A stretch of DNA of 49,591 nucleotides from Granulicatella balaenopterae. Its GTDB lineage: Bacteria; Bacillota; Bacilli; Lactobacillales; Aerococcaceae. Below the pieces are notes generated by a model. That model did not search any database. It was given only the letters and a program-made list of their open reading frames with translations, and had not been told where the DNA came from. Below, one piece after another: positions 38,258-46,895 of the stretch. Within the stretch, counting starts at the first letter, position 1; the number at the start of each line of letters is the position of its first letter. A program made the translations under genes and the position numbers. The stretch is from positions 1-49,591 of the forward strand of contig NZ_FOGF01000014.1 in NCBI RefSeq assembly GCF_900111135.1, written 5' to 3'.

Positions 38258-39461
38258 TGTACTACTAAAATCAGCTATTCAATCCTTAAAAGGAAATGCC
38301 CGTCGAACTATTTTAACGATGCTTGGGATTATAATTGGGATTGCTTCAGTGATTACGATTATTAGTTTAGGGAAGGGATTCCAAAAGCAAACAATTGACA
38401 GCTTAACAGAAGGCGACCAAGACAAAGTAAGTGTTAGTTTTTACTTTAGCCCAAGTAACCCAGAAGATATAGATAAAGGATTAAGCGGATTTAATCAACA
38501 AGATATTTTTGCTATTAATGCGATTGATGGGGTATATTTAGCAGAAATTCCAAAAGAAGAAAATAAGCAAAGTGATTATTCAACGATGATTACCATTAAA
38601 GGCGAGCAATCTCCACAAAGACTGAGTGTAGTCGATACTTCAGGTGAAGAAGTAGTACTGGGGAAACCAATTGAACAAGTGGATATTGATGCTAGTAAAA
38701 AAGTAGCTGTTATTAGTGAAGAAATTGCTGAATCAATGTATGGTACAGCTGAAAATGCACTTGGAAAAGGGGTTACTTTATCAGGAGAAGCCTTTTATAT
38801 TAAAGGGATTAAAGCAAATCCAGAAAATGAGATGGGCTTTGATTTTGATTTTAAAATGGAGTATCCTATTGATATTCCTAAAACAACTTATGAGTATTAT
38901 TTTAAAGTAGAAAATCCACAACAGTCATTAATGGTCTATATGGAACCAGGTTATGACACGAAAAAAGTTTCTGAAGCTGTTAAAAAATATTTAGAAGAAT
39001 CTGGAAGCGAACGTAAGCGGGGTACTTATAGTTATTTTGATATGAGTGAGATGTTAGATGGTATTGGTAAAGTTTTAAATGGTTTAACCTATTTTGTTTC
39101 ATCAATTGCTGGAATATCTTTATTTATCGCCGGAGTTGGCGTGATGAATATGATGTATATTTCCGTATCAGAAAGAACGAAAGAGATTGGGATTCGTCGT
39201 GCGATGGGAGCAACCAAACGCTCGATTCAAATTCAATTCTTAGCAGAAGGGGTTATCATTACAAGTATTGGTGGTGTTATTGGCTATCTCTTAGGGATCG
39301 GTCTAGCAAAAGTGATTGCTGGATTTCTACCATTTGATAGTTATATTGATTTATTCTCAATTGGTTTATCAATGGGGATTTCAATTTTAATTGGGATTGT
39401 CTTCAGTGTCTTCCCGGCTAAAGCAGCAGCCAATAAAGATGTAATTGATATATTAAGATAA
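38247..39461 (+). CDS. MacB/FtsX-type ABC permease
   Basis: The 404-residue permease has the MacB topology: one N-terminal helix (LTMLGIIIGIASVITIISLGKG), a large extracellular domain (about 50-275) and three C-terminal helices with the FtsX signature (ISVSERTKEIGIRRAMGATK). GAGGTGA precedes the ATG. MacB-type transporters work by mechanotransmission, moving substrates across the outer leaflet with the adaptor protein. Confidence 0.92.
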   Translation: MKFSVLLKSAIQSLKGNARRTILTMLGIIIGIASVITIISLGKGFQKQTIDSLTEGDQDKVSVSFYFSPSNPEDIDKGLSGFNQQDIFAINAIDGVYLAEIPKEENKQSDYSTMITIKGEQSPQRLSVVDTSGEEVVLGKPIEQVDIDASKKVAVISEEIAESMYGTAENALGKGVTLSGEAFYIKGIKANPENEMGFDFDFKMEYPIDIPKTTYEYYFKVENPQQSLMVYMEPGYDTKKVSEAVKKYLEESGSERKRGTYSYFDMSEMLDGIGKVLNGLTYFVSSIAGISLFIAGVGVMNMMYISVSERTKEIGIRRAMGATKRSIQIQFLAEGVIITSIGGVIGYLLGIGLAKVIAGFLPFDSYIDLFSIGLSMGISILIGIVFSVFPAKAAANKDVIDILR

Positions 39462-39479
39462 GAAAAGGAGGCAGAAAAC

Positions 39480-40397
39480 GTGGAACGTTATGAAGTGAAA
39501 AGAAAAGCCAAAGATTTGGTGACGGAAAATTATTTAACATGGATTTTGCCAGTGTTACTAGGTATCGTATTAAATTATAGCTTTAAACTAGTGAAAAACG
39601 AGGATATTAATTTTTATGTATCGATTAGTTCACGACTAGTTACAACTATTCTAGGAATTTTAATTGTGAAATACTATTTAGCAGCCGTTAGAACGCCGGA
39701 AAAAGTACATTATCATTTATGGGATGCGATTAAATATGCCTTTACAGATGCGCTTGGGCCACGTTTATTATATGGAATTGGTTTTAGCATCATTAAATTT
39801 GTGATGTCAGTCTTAATTGCAGCACCATTTCTTGTATTAGCTTGGCTTAAAATGGCTACAGATATTAATTTAGCAGTACTAACTAAAGCATATCATTTAG
39901 CAGTATCGGGCAGCTCAATGGATACGCTATTAACAACTTCTGAAACCTCGCAAATTGAAGAGCTTTTTGGTGTAATATTTACAATTGCTTTAATAGCCTT
40001 AGTCTTGTTTGCAATTTGGGGCATCATAGCCTTAATCATTGAAATCTTATTTGCACCATTTGATTATATTATTCAAGATAATTTATCAACTAGTAATCGT
40101 GGTCAAAAAATGGGCTTTTTCCAAGCAATTGGTAAATCTTATGAAATGATGAAAGGCCACCGCTTGGAATATATGATGATTTTCGTTTCAATGATTGGTT
40201 GGTATATAACTTGTATTATTGTGTTACCACTATTATATGTGATTCCTTATCAATCAGCGATTATTACAATTTGGATGGATGAATTAATTAAAGCAGATGG
40301 AACGATTGCCGATTTTGGCATGACGACTGATGAAGCAGTAGAGATTATTGCCGCAGAAGTAGAAGAAGCAACTGGAAATCAAGATTATGAGTTTTAA
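39480..40397 (+). CDS. DUF975 family membrane protein
   Basis: The 305-residue protein has about five to six hydrophobic segments and the DUF975 layout: a basic amphipathic start (YEVKRKAKDLVTENYLTWILP), then FAPFDYIIQDN and a GFFQAIGKSYEMMKGHRLEYM segment before the last two helices. It starts at GTG 39480 after AAGGAGGC, 18 nt after the permease, so it is in the exporter operon. DUF975 function is unknown; an accessory role for the transporter is an inference. Confidence 0.75.
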   Translation: MERYEVKRKAKDLVTENYLTWILPVLLGIVLNYSFKLVKNEDINFYVSISSRLVTTILGILIVKYYLAAVRTPEKVHYHLWDAIKYAFTDALGPRLLYGIGFSIIKFVMSVLIAAPFLVLAWLKMATDINLAVLTKAYHLAVSGSSMDTLLTTSETSQIEELFGVIFTIALIALVLFAIWGIIALIIEILFAPFDYIIQDNLSTSNRGQKMGFFQAIGKSYEMMKGHRLEYMMIFVSMIGWYITCIIVLPLLYVIPYQSAIITIWMDELIKADGTIADFGMTTDEAVEIIAAEVEEATGNQDYEF

Positions 40398-40410
40398 TTA
40401 GAATTAGAAG

Positions 40411-40440
40411 AGTCTCTCACATAAAATGGGAGGCTTTTTT
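40411..40440 (+). terminator. Terminator of the exporter operon
   Basis: A 9-bp stem (40411-40419 with 40427-40435, two G-U pairs) with a 7-nt loop is followed by T6. Confidence 0.85.
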
Positions 40441-40512
40441 GTTGGAGAAATGCGCTTTTTTATATCATGAGAATTTTTGCAAAGATAGAATCAAAAAAAC
40501 TAATGAATATAT

Positions 40513-40541
40513 TTGCCAGAAGTGATTCGTCATGTTAAAAT
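40513..40541 (+). promoter_or_regulatory. Promoter of valS
   Basis: TTGCCA (40513-40518), a 17-nt spacer and TAAAAT (40536-40541) with extended TG-T. Transcription would start near 40548, just before the T-box leader. Confidence 0.75.
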
Positions 40542-40564
40542 AAACAAATAATAATATAGCAATA

Positions 40565-40797
40565 CATTGTGACCAAGAGGAGTATAATTATTACTTGATT
40601 GATAAGAGAGGGAAGTGCTGGTGAAAGCTTTCTATTCAAGATAATTAGAAGGTAGCTTGCGAGTGGATTAGGTGAATTGATAGTAATCTAATACGGAGAG
40701 AGTCTTCGATAACAAACACTAAGGTGCAAATGCACAAAATTAGGTGGTACCACGATCATTTCGTCCTATGGGTAAGTTCTACTCATAGGCTTTTTTT
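40565..40797 (+). promoter_or_regulatory. T-box leader controlling valS
   Basis: The leader senses uncharged tRNA, here presumably tRNA-Val. Visible elements are the AGTA motif (40581-40584), AGAGAGG of the AG bulge (40605-40611), the distal-loop-like GGTGAAAGC, the T-box sequence AGGTGGTACCACG (40742-40754), and the terminator 40765-40774/40780-40789 followed by T7. Uncharged tRNA pairing would favour the antiterminator containing the T-box. I could not fix the specifier codon; the GTA at 40683-40685 is one candidate. Confidence 0.95.
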
Positions 40798-40911
40798 ATT
40801 GCCCAAATGTACCAAACAAGCCACTCACTTGGACATGACTATATTACAAGATAGTGTATGCTATCAGACGCAATGTTTCTAATAATTTAAGAAAATAAAA
40901 GGAGTGATTCG

Positions 40912-43557
40912 ATGACAGAACAAATGTCAACAAAATATCAACCGCAAGCCGTGGAAGATGGAAAATACAAAAAATGGGTAGAATCAGGTGTCTTTAAACC
41001 CAGTGAAGATCCAAAAGCAGAACCTTATTCAATCGTAATACCGCCACCAAATGTAACAGGTAAATTACACTTAGGTCACGCATGGGATGTAACGCTACAA
41101 GATATGATTATCCGTTCAAAACGTATGCAAGGCTATGATACTTTATGGTTACCAGGTATGGATCATGCTGGTATCGCAACTCAAGCTAAAGTAGAACAAA
41201 AATTACGTGGTGAAGGCTTATCACGTTATGACTTAGGTCGCGAAAAATTCGTACAACAAACATGGGACTGGAAAGAAGAATATGCTGGTCATATCCGTGA
41301 ACAATGGTCTAAAATGGGGATTTCAGTTGATTACGATCGCGAACGGTTCACATTAGATTCAGGTTTATCAGATGCCGTTAAAAAAGTATTCGTTACTTTA
41401 TATGAAAAAGATTTAATCTACCGTGGAGAATATATCATCAACTGGGATCCGCAAGCAAAAACTTCATTATCTGATATTGAAGTTATCCACAAAGATTTAG
41501 AAGGTGCTTTCTACCACATGAACTATCCATTAGCTGATGGATCAGGTGTATTAGAAGTAGCTACTACTCGTCCAGAAACATTATTAGGAGATACAGCCGT
41601 TGCGGTTCACCCAGATGATGAACGCTTCCAAGAATTAATCGGTAAAGAAGTAATCTTACCATTAGTTAACCGTCAAATCCCAATCATTGCTGATGAATAT
41701 GTTGAGCAAGATTTCGGAACTGGTGTCGTTAAAATTACTCCAGCTCATGACCCTAATGACTTTGAAGTTGGTAACCGTCACGATTTAGAACGTATTAACG
41801 TTATGAACGACGATGCAACAATGAATGAATTAGCTGGTAAATATGCTGGCATGGATCGCTTTGAAGCTCGTAAAGCGATTGTTAAAGATTTAGAAGAAGC
41901 TGGTTTATTAGTTAAAATCGAAAAACACGTACACAGCGTAGGGCATTCAGAACGTACTGGTGTTGTTGTTGAACCTCGTTTATCAACACAATGGTTCGTT
42001 AAAATGGGACCTTTAGCGGAACAAGCAATCAATGCGCAACGTGAAGAAGGCGACAATACTGTTAACTTCTACCCAACACGTTTCAATGATGCTTACTTAC
42101 GTTGGATGGAAAACATTCACGACTGGGTAATCTCACGTCAATTATGGTGGGGACACCAAATTCCAGCATGGTACCACAAAGAAACAGGTGAAGTATATGT
42201 TGGTATGGAAGCTCCAGCTGACTCAGAAAACTGGACACAAGATGGCGATGTGTTAGATACATGGTTCAGTTCAGCATTATGGCCATTCTCTACAATGGGC
42301 TGGCCTGATGAAGAAGCAGCAGACTTCAAACGCTACTTCCCAACAAGTACATTAGTTACAGGTTATGATATCTTAACTTTCTGGGTAAGTCGTATGATGT
42401 TCCAAAGTTTAGAATTCACAGGCAAAAAACCATTCCAAAACGTATTAATCCACGGGTTAATTCGTGATAGTCAAGGCCGTAAAATGAGTAAATCATTAGG
42501 TAATGGTGTTGACCCAATGGAAGTTATTGAACAATATGGTGCCGATGCATTACGTTGGTTCTTAGCAAATGGTTCAGCTCCAGGTCAAGACGTTCGTTAT
42601 TCAACAGACAAAATGGACGCAGCTTGGAACTTCATCAACAAAATTTGGAACGCTAGCCGTTATGCATTAATGAATATTGGTGATTTAACAATTGAAGAAT
42701 TAGACATCACTGGTGAGAAAACATTAGCAGACAAATGGATCTTAACTCGTTTAAACCAAACAATTGCTAAAGTTACTGAGTTATTTGAGAAATTCGAATT
42801 CGGTGAAGCAGGACGTCTATTGTATCACTTTATCTGGGATGATTTCTGTGACTGGTATATCGAAATGTCTAAAGAAACATTAGCCGGCGAAAATGAAGTA
42901 GCTAAGAAAACTACACGTAGCATTTTAGCATATGTATTAGACCAAACATTACGTCTATTACACCCAATCATGCCATTCGTAACAGAAGAAATCTGGCAAT
43001 CAGTACCACATATTGGTGACTCAATCGTAACAGCTTCATACCCAGTCGTTCACGAAGAACAAATGGATGAACAAGCTGCCGAAGAAATGGAATTCTTAAT
43101 GGAATTCATCCGTAGCGTGCGTACAGTTCGTAACGATATGAATACACCATTATCAAAACCAATCAACATTATGGCTAAAGTACCAGATGTTAAATTTGAA
43201 GCAATCTTAGCAGAAAACGAAAGCTACATCGCACGTTTCTGTAACCCAGAAAACTTTACATTCGGTTTAGAAATCGATGCTCCAAACGATGCTGTTACTT
43301 CAGTTATCACAGGTGCAGAAATCTACTTACCATTAGCAGGTTTAATCAACATTGAAGATGAAATCGCTCGTTTAGAACAAGAAGCAGCTAAATTAGCTAA
43401 AGAAGTTGAACGTGTTGAGAAAAAATTAGCCAACGAAAAATTCGTAGCAAAAGCTCCAGAAGCAGTTGTTGCAGCTGAACGTCAAAAAGGTGAACAATAT
43501 CAAGAACAACGCCTTGCAGTATTAGATCGTATCGAAACATTAAAAACAATCGGGTAA
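40912..43557 (+). CDS. valS: Valyl-tRNA synthetase
   Basis: This class I synthetase charges tRNA-Val. The 881-residue protein has the HIGH motif as HLGH ([16 protein letters not shown], about residue 50), an editing CP1 domain ([17 protein letters not shown]), the KMSKS motif in [14 protein letters not shown], and the C-terminal coiled coil ([20 protein letters not shown]) typical of ValRS. AAGGAGTGATT precedes the ATG. The T-box leader upstream regulates it by Val-tRNA charging. folC follows within 10 nt. Confidence 0.98.
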   Translation: MTEQMSTKYQPQAVEDGKYKKWVESGVFKPSEDPKAEPYSIVIPPPNVTGKLHLGHAWDVTLQDMIIRSKRMQGYDTLWLPGMDHAGIATQAKVEQKLRGEGLSRYDLGREKFVQQTWDWKEEYAGHIREQWSKMGISVDYDRERFTLDSGLSDAVKKVFVTLYEKDLIYRGEYIINWDPQAKTSLSDIEVIHKDLEGAFYHMNYPLADGSGVLEVATTRPETLLGDTAVAVHPDDERFQELIGKEVILPLVNRQIPIIADEYVEQDFGTGVVKITPAHDPNDFEVGNRHDLERINVMNDDATMNELAGKYAGMDRFEARKAIVKDLEEAGLLVKIEKHVHSVGHSERTGVVVEPRLSTQWFVKMGPLAEQAINAQREEGDNTVNFYPTRFNDAYLRWMENIHDWVISRQLWWGHQIPAWYHKETGEVYVGMEAPADSENWTQDGDVLDTWFSSALWPFSTMGWPDEEAADFKRYFPTSTLVTGYDILTFWVSRMMFQSLEFTGKKPFQNVLIHGLIRDSQGRKMSKSLGNGVDPMEVIEQYGADALRWFLANGSAPGQDVRYSTDKMDAAWNFINKIWNASRYALMNIGDLTIEELDITGEKTLADKWILTRLNQTIAKVTELFEKFEFGEAGRLLYHFIWDDFCDWYIEMSKETLAGENEVAKKTTRSILAYVLDQTLRLLHPIMPFVTEEIWQSVPHIGDSIVTASYPVVHEEQMDEQAAEEMEFLMEFIRSVRTVRNDMNTPLSKPINIMAKVPDVKFEAILAENESYIARFCNPENFTFGLEIDAPNDAVTSVITGAEIYLPLAGLINIEDEIARLEQEAAKLAKEVERVEKKLANEKFVAKAPEAVVAAERQKGEQYQEQRLAVLDRIETLKTIG

Positions 43558-43564
43558 GGTGATA

Positions 43565-44845
43565 ATGGTGGAACAATTTGAAACAATTAGTGAATGGATA
43601 AAGTCGCGCGAATACCTCAGACACAAAAATGGTTTAAGTCGTTTAAGTGCCTTAATGGATATTCTAGACAATCCACAAAAAACATTTAAAAGTATTCATA
43701 TTAGTGGTACGAATGGTAAAGGTTCAACTATCAGTTTTATGAACAGCTTAATGACGGCTCATCAGCTAGTAGTTGGTAGATTTGTTTCACCACATCTTAA
43801 TTCGTATCATGATCGTATCGCAATTGATGGTATACCAATTGCAGATAGTGATTTTGAACGAATTGGCCAAATGATTCGTAGAGCCGAAAAAGAATTACCT
43901 ACTGAATTTGAGACATTAACCTTCTTTGAAATTATGACAGCTATCATGTTTGTCTATTTTAAAGAACAAAAAGTGGATGTAGCATTAATCGAAGTAGGAA
44001 TTGGTGGTTTATATGATGTTACTAATATAATAGATTCTGATATTAGTGTCATTACCTCAATTGGATTAGACCATCAAAATCTTTTAGGGAATACAATTGA
44101 AGAAATAGCTAGACAAAAAGCAGGCATCTTTAAACAAGGGCAGACTGCTGTTGTAGGACCTGTACCTGCTGAAGCTTTAGCCATTTTTCAAGCAATAGCC
44201 GATACAAAAAACGTCACACTATATCAATACGGCAATGATTTTAAGATGGAAAAAACTAGAGACGGCTATCTATATATCCGTTCATCTCAAAATCTTCTGC
44301 TTAAAAAAATTGGCTTAATCGGCAATCATCAATTGGAAAATGCTGCACTTGCAGTTACTGCCTTTACTATATTTATGCATAAATACAATTTAATAGTAGA
44401 AAATACTCAAATAATCAGTGCTTTAGAGACAACAAAATGGCCAGGACGAATGGAACAAGTTTCGACTAATCCATCAATCTGGTTAGATGGTTGTCATAAT
44501 CTACCAGCAATTAAACGCTTAGTAGAAACGATTAAAGAACAAACAGCAAACCAACAGCAAATCGTTATTCTTTTCGGTGCATTAGCCAAAAAAGATTATC
44601 GAGAAATGCTTTTATTATTAAGAGAATTATTACCGCAAACAGAGATTGTCATTACAACTTTTAATGATAGCCATGCTGCAGGCGAAAAGGAATTTGAAAC
44701 AATCGTTAAGAGTATCAATGCTATTTATTATGAGGACTACCTTCAATATTTACATCAATTTATATGCGAAAAGAACGATCAGAAAGTGTTATACGCAACA
44801 GGGTCCTTATATTTTATTGCAGAAATCAGAAAATTATTACTATAA
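43565..44845 (+). CDS. folC: Folylpolyglutamate synthase (bifunctional FolC)
   Basis: FolC adds glutamates to folate and may also act as dihydrofolate synthase. The 426-residue Mur-ligase-like protein has the P-loop SGTNGKGST, the omega-loop FVSPHLNSYHDRIAI, and ALIEVGIGGLYDVTN with the metal-binding Glu/Asp. The C-terminal ligase domain contains WPGRMEQ and DGCHN. The start is ATG 43565 behind TAAGGTGAT; GTG 43559 is in frame but overlaps it. The valS-folC order is common in Firmicutes. Confidence 0.95.
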   Translation: MVEQFETISEWIKSREYLRHKNGLSRLSALMDILDNPQKTFKSIHISGTNGKGSTISFMNSLMTAHQLVVGRFVSPHLNSYHDRIAIDGIPIADSDFERIGQMIRRAEKELPTEFETLTFFEIMTAIMFVYFKEQKVDVALIEVGIGGLYDVTNIIDSDISVITSIGLDHQNLLGNTIEEIARQKAGIFKQGQTAVVGPVPAEALAIFQAIADTKNVTLYQYGNDFKMEKTRDGYLYIRSSQNLLLKKIGLIGNHQLENAALAVTAFTIFMHKYNLIVENTQIISALETTKWPGRMEQVSTNPSIWLDGCHNLPAIKRLVETIKEQTANQQQIVILFGALAKKDYREMLLLLRELLPQTEIVITTFNDSHAAGEKEFETIVKSINAIYYEDYLQYLHQFICEKNDQKVLYATGSLYFIAEIRKLLL

Positions 44846-44851
44846 AAAAAT

Positions 44852-44911
44852 AAACTCCTCCTTTTTACGTAGGTTATAATGACTAACAAAATAAAAGGGG
44901 GAGTTTTTTTT
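44852..44911 (+). terminator. folC terminator whose 3' arm is the radC ribosome-binding site
   Basis: 44852-44865 (AAACTCCTCCTTTT) pairs with 44893-44906 over 14 bp with one G-U, followed by T's to 44911. The 3' arm contains AAAAGGGGGAG, the radC ribosome-binding site. The 27-nt loop contains TTATAAT (44874-44880) and the ACGTA motif. Confidence 0.85.
44862..44882 (+). promoter_or_regulatory. Putative CIN-like box before radC
   Basis: TTTTTACGTA, two free bases, TTAT, one free base, ATGA: the same pattern as before comEA, identical at 18 of 21 positions. TACGTA is 46 nt before the radC start. It lies at the end of the 5' arm and in the loop of the terminator hairpin. Confidence 0.5.
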
Positions 44912-45598
44912 ATGAAATTAAAAAATAGTATTATGGAAGTTCCAGTAACCATGCTACCAAGAGAACGTCTAGAAAAATATGGTGAAAAGCAATTAGCAAC
45001 TCATGAATTATTAGCTATTATCTTACGGACAGGAACAAAAGATCATAGTGTACTAGAACTTGCGTTAGATATTTTAGCAACATTTGAAGATTTATATGGT
45101 TTGAAGATGGCTAGTTTAGATGAATTAATGACGGTTAAAGGGATTGGACGCGCTAAAGCTATTGAATTACGAGCCGCAATAGAATTAGGAATTCGAATCG
45201 CTATCTCTCAAGCAACAAAAGAGTCAGCGATAATATCTTCAGAAGTGGCAGGAAAAATATTCCAATATGAATTATGTGATGCTTATCAAGAACATTTATT
45301 AGTCTTATTTTTAAATACAAAAAATGAAATCATAAAAAAAAGAACTGTTTTTAAAGGTGGATTAAATTCAGCGGTTGCTCATCCACGAGAAATTTTTCGT
45401 GAAGCAGTTAAATGTTCTGCAGCTAAAATGATTTTAGGGCATAATCATCCAAGTGGTAATTTAGAACCTTCAAATGCAGATATAAATTTCACTAAAAGAA
45501 TGGTAGAATGCGGTGAGTTAATGGGCATTGAAGTATTAGATCATATTATTGTGAGTAGCAATCACTATTTATCTTTAAAAGAAAAAGGGTATTTTTAA
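44912..45598 (+). CDS. radC: RadC family JAMM/MPN+ protein
   Basis: The 228-residue protein has an N-terminal helix-hairpin-helix (LDELMTVKGIGRAKAIELRA) and a C-terminal JAMM metalloprotease-like domain with GHNHPSGNLEPSNAD supplying the zinc ligands. Despite the name it has no proven repair role; in streptococci it belongs to the late competence regulon. An in-frame start at 44879 lies in the hairpin loop, whereas AAAGGGGGAG supports ATG 44912. The CIN-like box upstream ties it to comEA in this genome. Confidence 0.93.
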   Translation: MKLKNSIMEVPVTMLPRERLEKYGEKQLATHELLAIILRTGTKDHSVLELALDILATFEDLYGLKMASLDELMTVKGIGRAKAIELRAAIELGIRIAISQATKESAIISSEVAGKIFQYELCDAYQEHLLVLFLNTKNEIIKKRTVFKGGLNSAVAHPREIFREAVKCSAAKMILGHNHPSGNLEPSNADINFTKRMVECGELMGIEVLDHIIVSSNHYLSLKEKGYF

Positions 45599-45644
45599 AA
45601 TAAGTAGTAAAAATATCCTTAGGTTTAGCTTAGCATATAGTTTT

Positions 45645-45760
45645 CAAATCCCGATCATGTTTCTACCCATTGTAAGACGGAGGAATAATCAATTAGATTA
45701 GGAAACGCAGGAGAGGATGAAACAAGAAGCACCTAAGCTTTAGCTTAGTGTGTAGTTCAC
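45645..45760 (+). mobile_element. Relic of an IS200/IS605-type tnpB 3' end and right end
   Basis: Codons 45714-45743 read RMKQEAPKL and stop, the C-terminus usual for TnpB (OrfB) of IS1341/IS605-type elements; an in-frame stop at 45699 shows decay. A hairpin CTAAGC-TTTA-GCTTAG (45734-45749) and GTGTAGTTCAC (45750-45760) follow, like the right end and 3' end of the omega-RNA. A second, more decayed copy of the hairpin block (TTAGGTTTAGCTTAGCATATAGTT) is at 45619-45642. The rest of tnpB and the left end are missing. Confidence 0.5.
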
Positions 45761-45883
45761 TAAAAGTATAGACACAAAGCTATCAATTAGAAACAAAAGG
45801 TCTAGTAATAAAAGAAAATCATCTTAATAATACGCCAAAAAATATTAATACTAGAAATAAATCGAATAATATATCTATTTTCC

Positions 45884-45937
45884 TTGCATCACAGAAAAAT
45901 ACATGTTATAGTTAGTTTAATGTTTTTGTTAGGTAAA
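45884..45937 (+). promoter_or_regulatory. csp promoter 1 with downstream element copy 1
   Basis: TTGCAT (45884-45889), 17 nt, TATAGT (45907-45912), then 9 nt and GTTTTTGTTAGGTAAA (45922-45937). The transcript would begin within a few bases of the element and carry a leader of about 350 nt. A small hairpin AACTG/CAGTT follows the element. Confidence 0.8.
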
Positions 45938-46008
45938 TAAAAAAACTGCAATTTACAGTTATATTTTAGGTAAAAGAGTAAAGTAAATAAATTTATTTCA
46001 AATAACCC

Positions 46009-46062
46009 TTGCATTGATACGATAAAGATGATATAATTAATTTATTGTTTTTGTAAGGTAAA
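46009..46062 (+). promoter_or_regulatory. csp promoter 2 with downstream element copy 2
   Basis: TTGCAT (46009-46014), 17 nt, TATAAT (46032-46037), then 9 nt and GTTTTTGTAAGGTAAA (46047-46062). Spacing is identical to copies 1 and 3. The leader would be about 225 nt. Confidence 0.82.
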
Positions 46063-46134
46063 AAAGAAAGTTATTTCATTAAATATTAATTAATAAAGTA
46101 TAATAGCAATATTAAAATATTTTAATGATAATGC

Positions 46135-46188
46135 TTGTAAACCTATTCAATGAATGCTATACTAACTATAGTGTTTTTGTTAGGTAAA
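46135..46188 (+). promoter_or_regulatory. csp promoter 3 with downstream element copy 3
   Basis: TTGTAA (46135-46140), 17 nt, TATACT (46158-46163, with extended TG-C), then 9 nt and GTTTTTGTTAGGTAAA (46173-46188). This is the promoter closest to the gene, with a leader of about 100 nt. Confidence 0.82.
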
Positions 46189-46270
46189 GAAAAAGTTTTT
46201 AAAACTCCTTTCGAGCCGATAGCAAGAATATGAAAATACAATGTGCTAAGGCACAAGGAGGAACAACATA

Positions 46271-46471
46271 ATGGAACAAGGTACAGTAAAATGGTTTAAC
46301 TCAGAAAAAGGTTTTGGATTTATCGAACGTGAAGGCGGAGACGACGTATTCGTACATTTCTCAGCAATCCAAACTGACGGCTTCAAAACTTTAGAAGAAG
46401 GACAAGCTGTAGAATTTGAAGTAGAAGAAGGCGCTCGTGGACCACAAGCTGCTAACGTAGTTAAACTATAA
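46271..46471 (+). CDS. csp: Cold-shock protein (CspA family)
   Basis: This 66-residue single-stranded nucleic-acid chaperone has RNA-binding motifs RNP1 (KGFGFIE, residues 15-21) and RNP2 (VFVHFSAI). It is acidic overall and of standard length. AAGGAGGAAC precedes the ATG. The long leader with three promoters and a repeated 5' element suggests strong and temperature-dependent control, as for other csp genes. It is monocistronic. Confidence 0.97.
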   Translation: MEQGTVKWFNSEKGFGFIEREGGDDVFVHFSAIQTDGFKTLEEGQAVEFEVEEGARGPQAANVVKL

Positions 46472-46489
46472 TTCTAATATCAAATATAC

Positions 46490-46524
46490 AAGGGATATGA
46501 CTTAGGTTGTATCTCTTTTTTTGT
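46490..46524 (+). terminator. Terminator after csp
   Basis: AAGGGATAT pairs with GTATCTCTT (about 46490-46498 with 46509-46517), with G-U pairs, followed by a long T-run. Confidence 0.75.
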
Positions 46525-46679
46525 TTTTTTGGAAATGATAAGTAATGTAAATAGAAAGGTAATTTTATTAATCGTTAAAAGTTTTTTAGGGAGTTTTTGT
46601 GAAAAAATCACATTAGCTATAAAAGGATATTATTCACTTGAAATTATTAAAATCCTATTAAAATAATAAAAAACAAGTT

Positions 46680-46689
46680 TCGTTAACGA
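46680..46689. repeat. Palindrome in the csp-ptsH gap
   Basis: TCGTTAACGA is a perfect 10-nt palindrome, about 205 nt before ptsH. The surrounding 46525-46895 gap is A+T-rich and holds no gene. GAAAGTTACT and GAAAGTTAAA form a direct repeat near 46829-46848. No good cre site is seen. Confidence 0.3.
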
Positions 46690-46760
46690 GATAGTTCGTA
46701 AAAAGGCTATGATATTGTGAATTATAGTGTTTTTAAGCTAACAAATATCGGCGCAAATAG

Positions 46761-46789
46761 TTGTATATTTTTCCAAAAAATGGTAATCT
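46761..46789 (+). promoter_or_regulatory. Probable ptsHI promoter
   Basis: TTGTAT (46761-46766), a 17-nt spacer, TAATCT (46784-46789) with extended TG-G. The leader would be about 100 nt. Confidence 0.55.
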
Positions 46790-46895
46790 TATGTGGAAAG
46801 GCCTAAGGTTTTCATACTTTAAAAGTAATGAAAGTTACTGAAAGTTAAAAATTATTACGCCTAGATAAAAATTAAAATAAAAGGGGAATTTTACA

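Noticed and set aside
46137-46150. cre site at csp promoter 3
   Set aside because: TGTAAACCTATTCA misses two key positions of the consensus and overlaps the -35, where TGTAA is expected by the promoter itself.
45921-46195. CRISPR array
   Set aside because: The repeated unit is 16 nt, in three copies 125-126 nt apart, each tied to a promoter; spacing and repeat length do not fit CRISPR.
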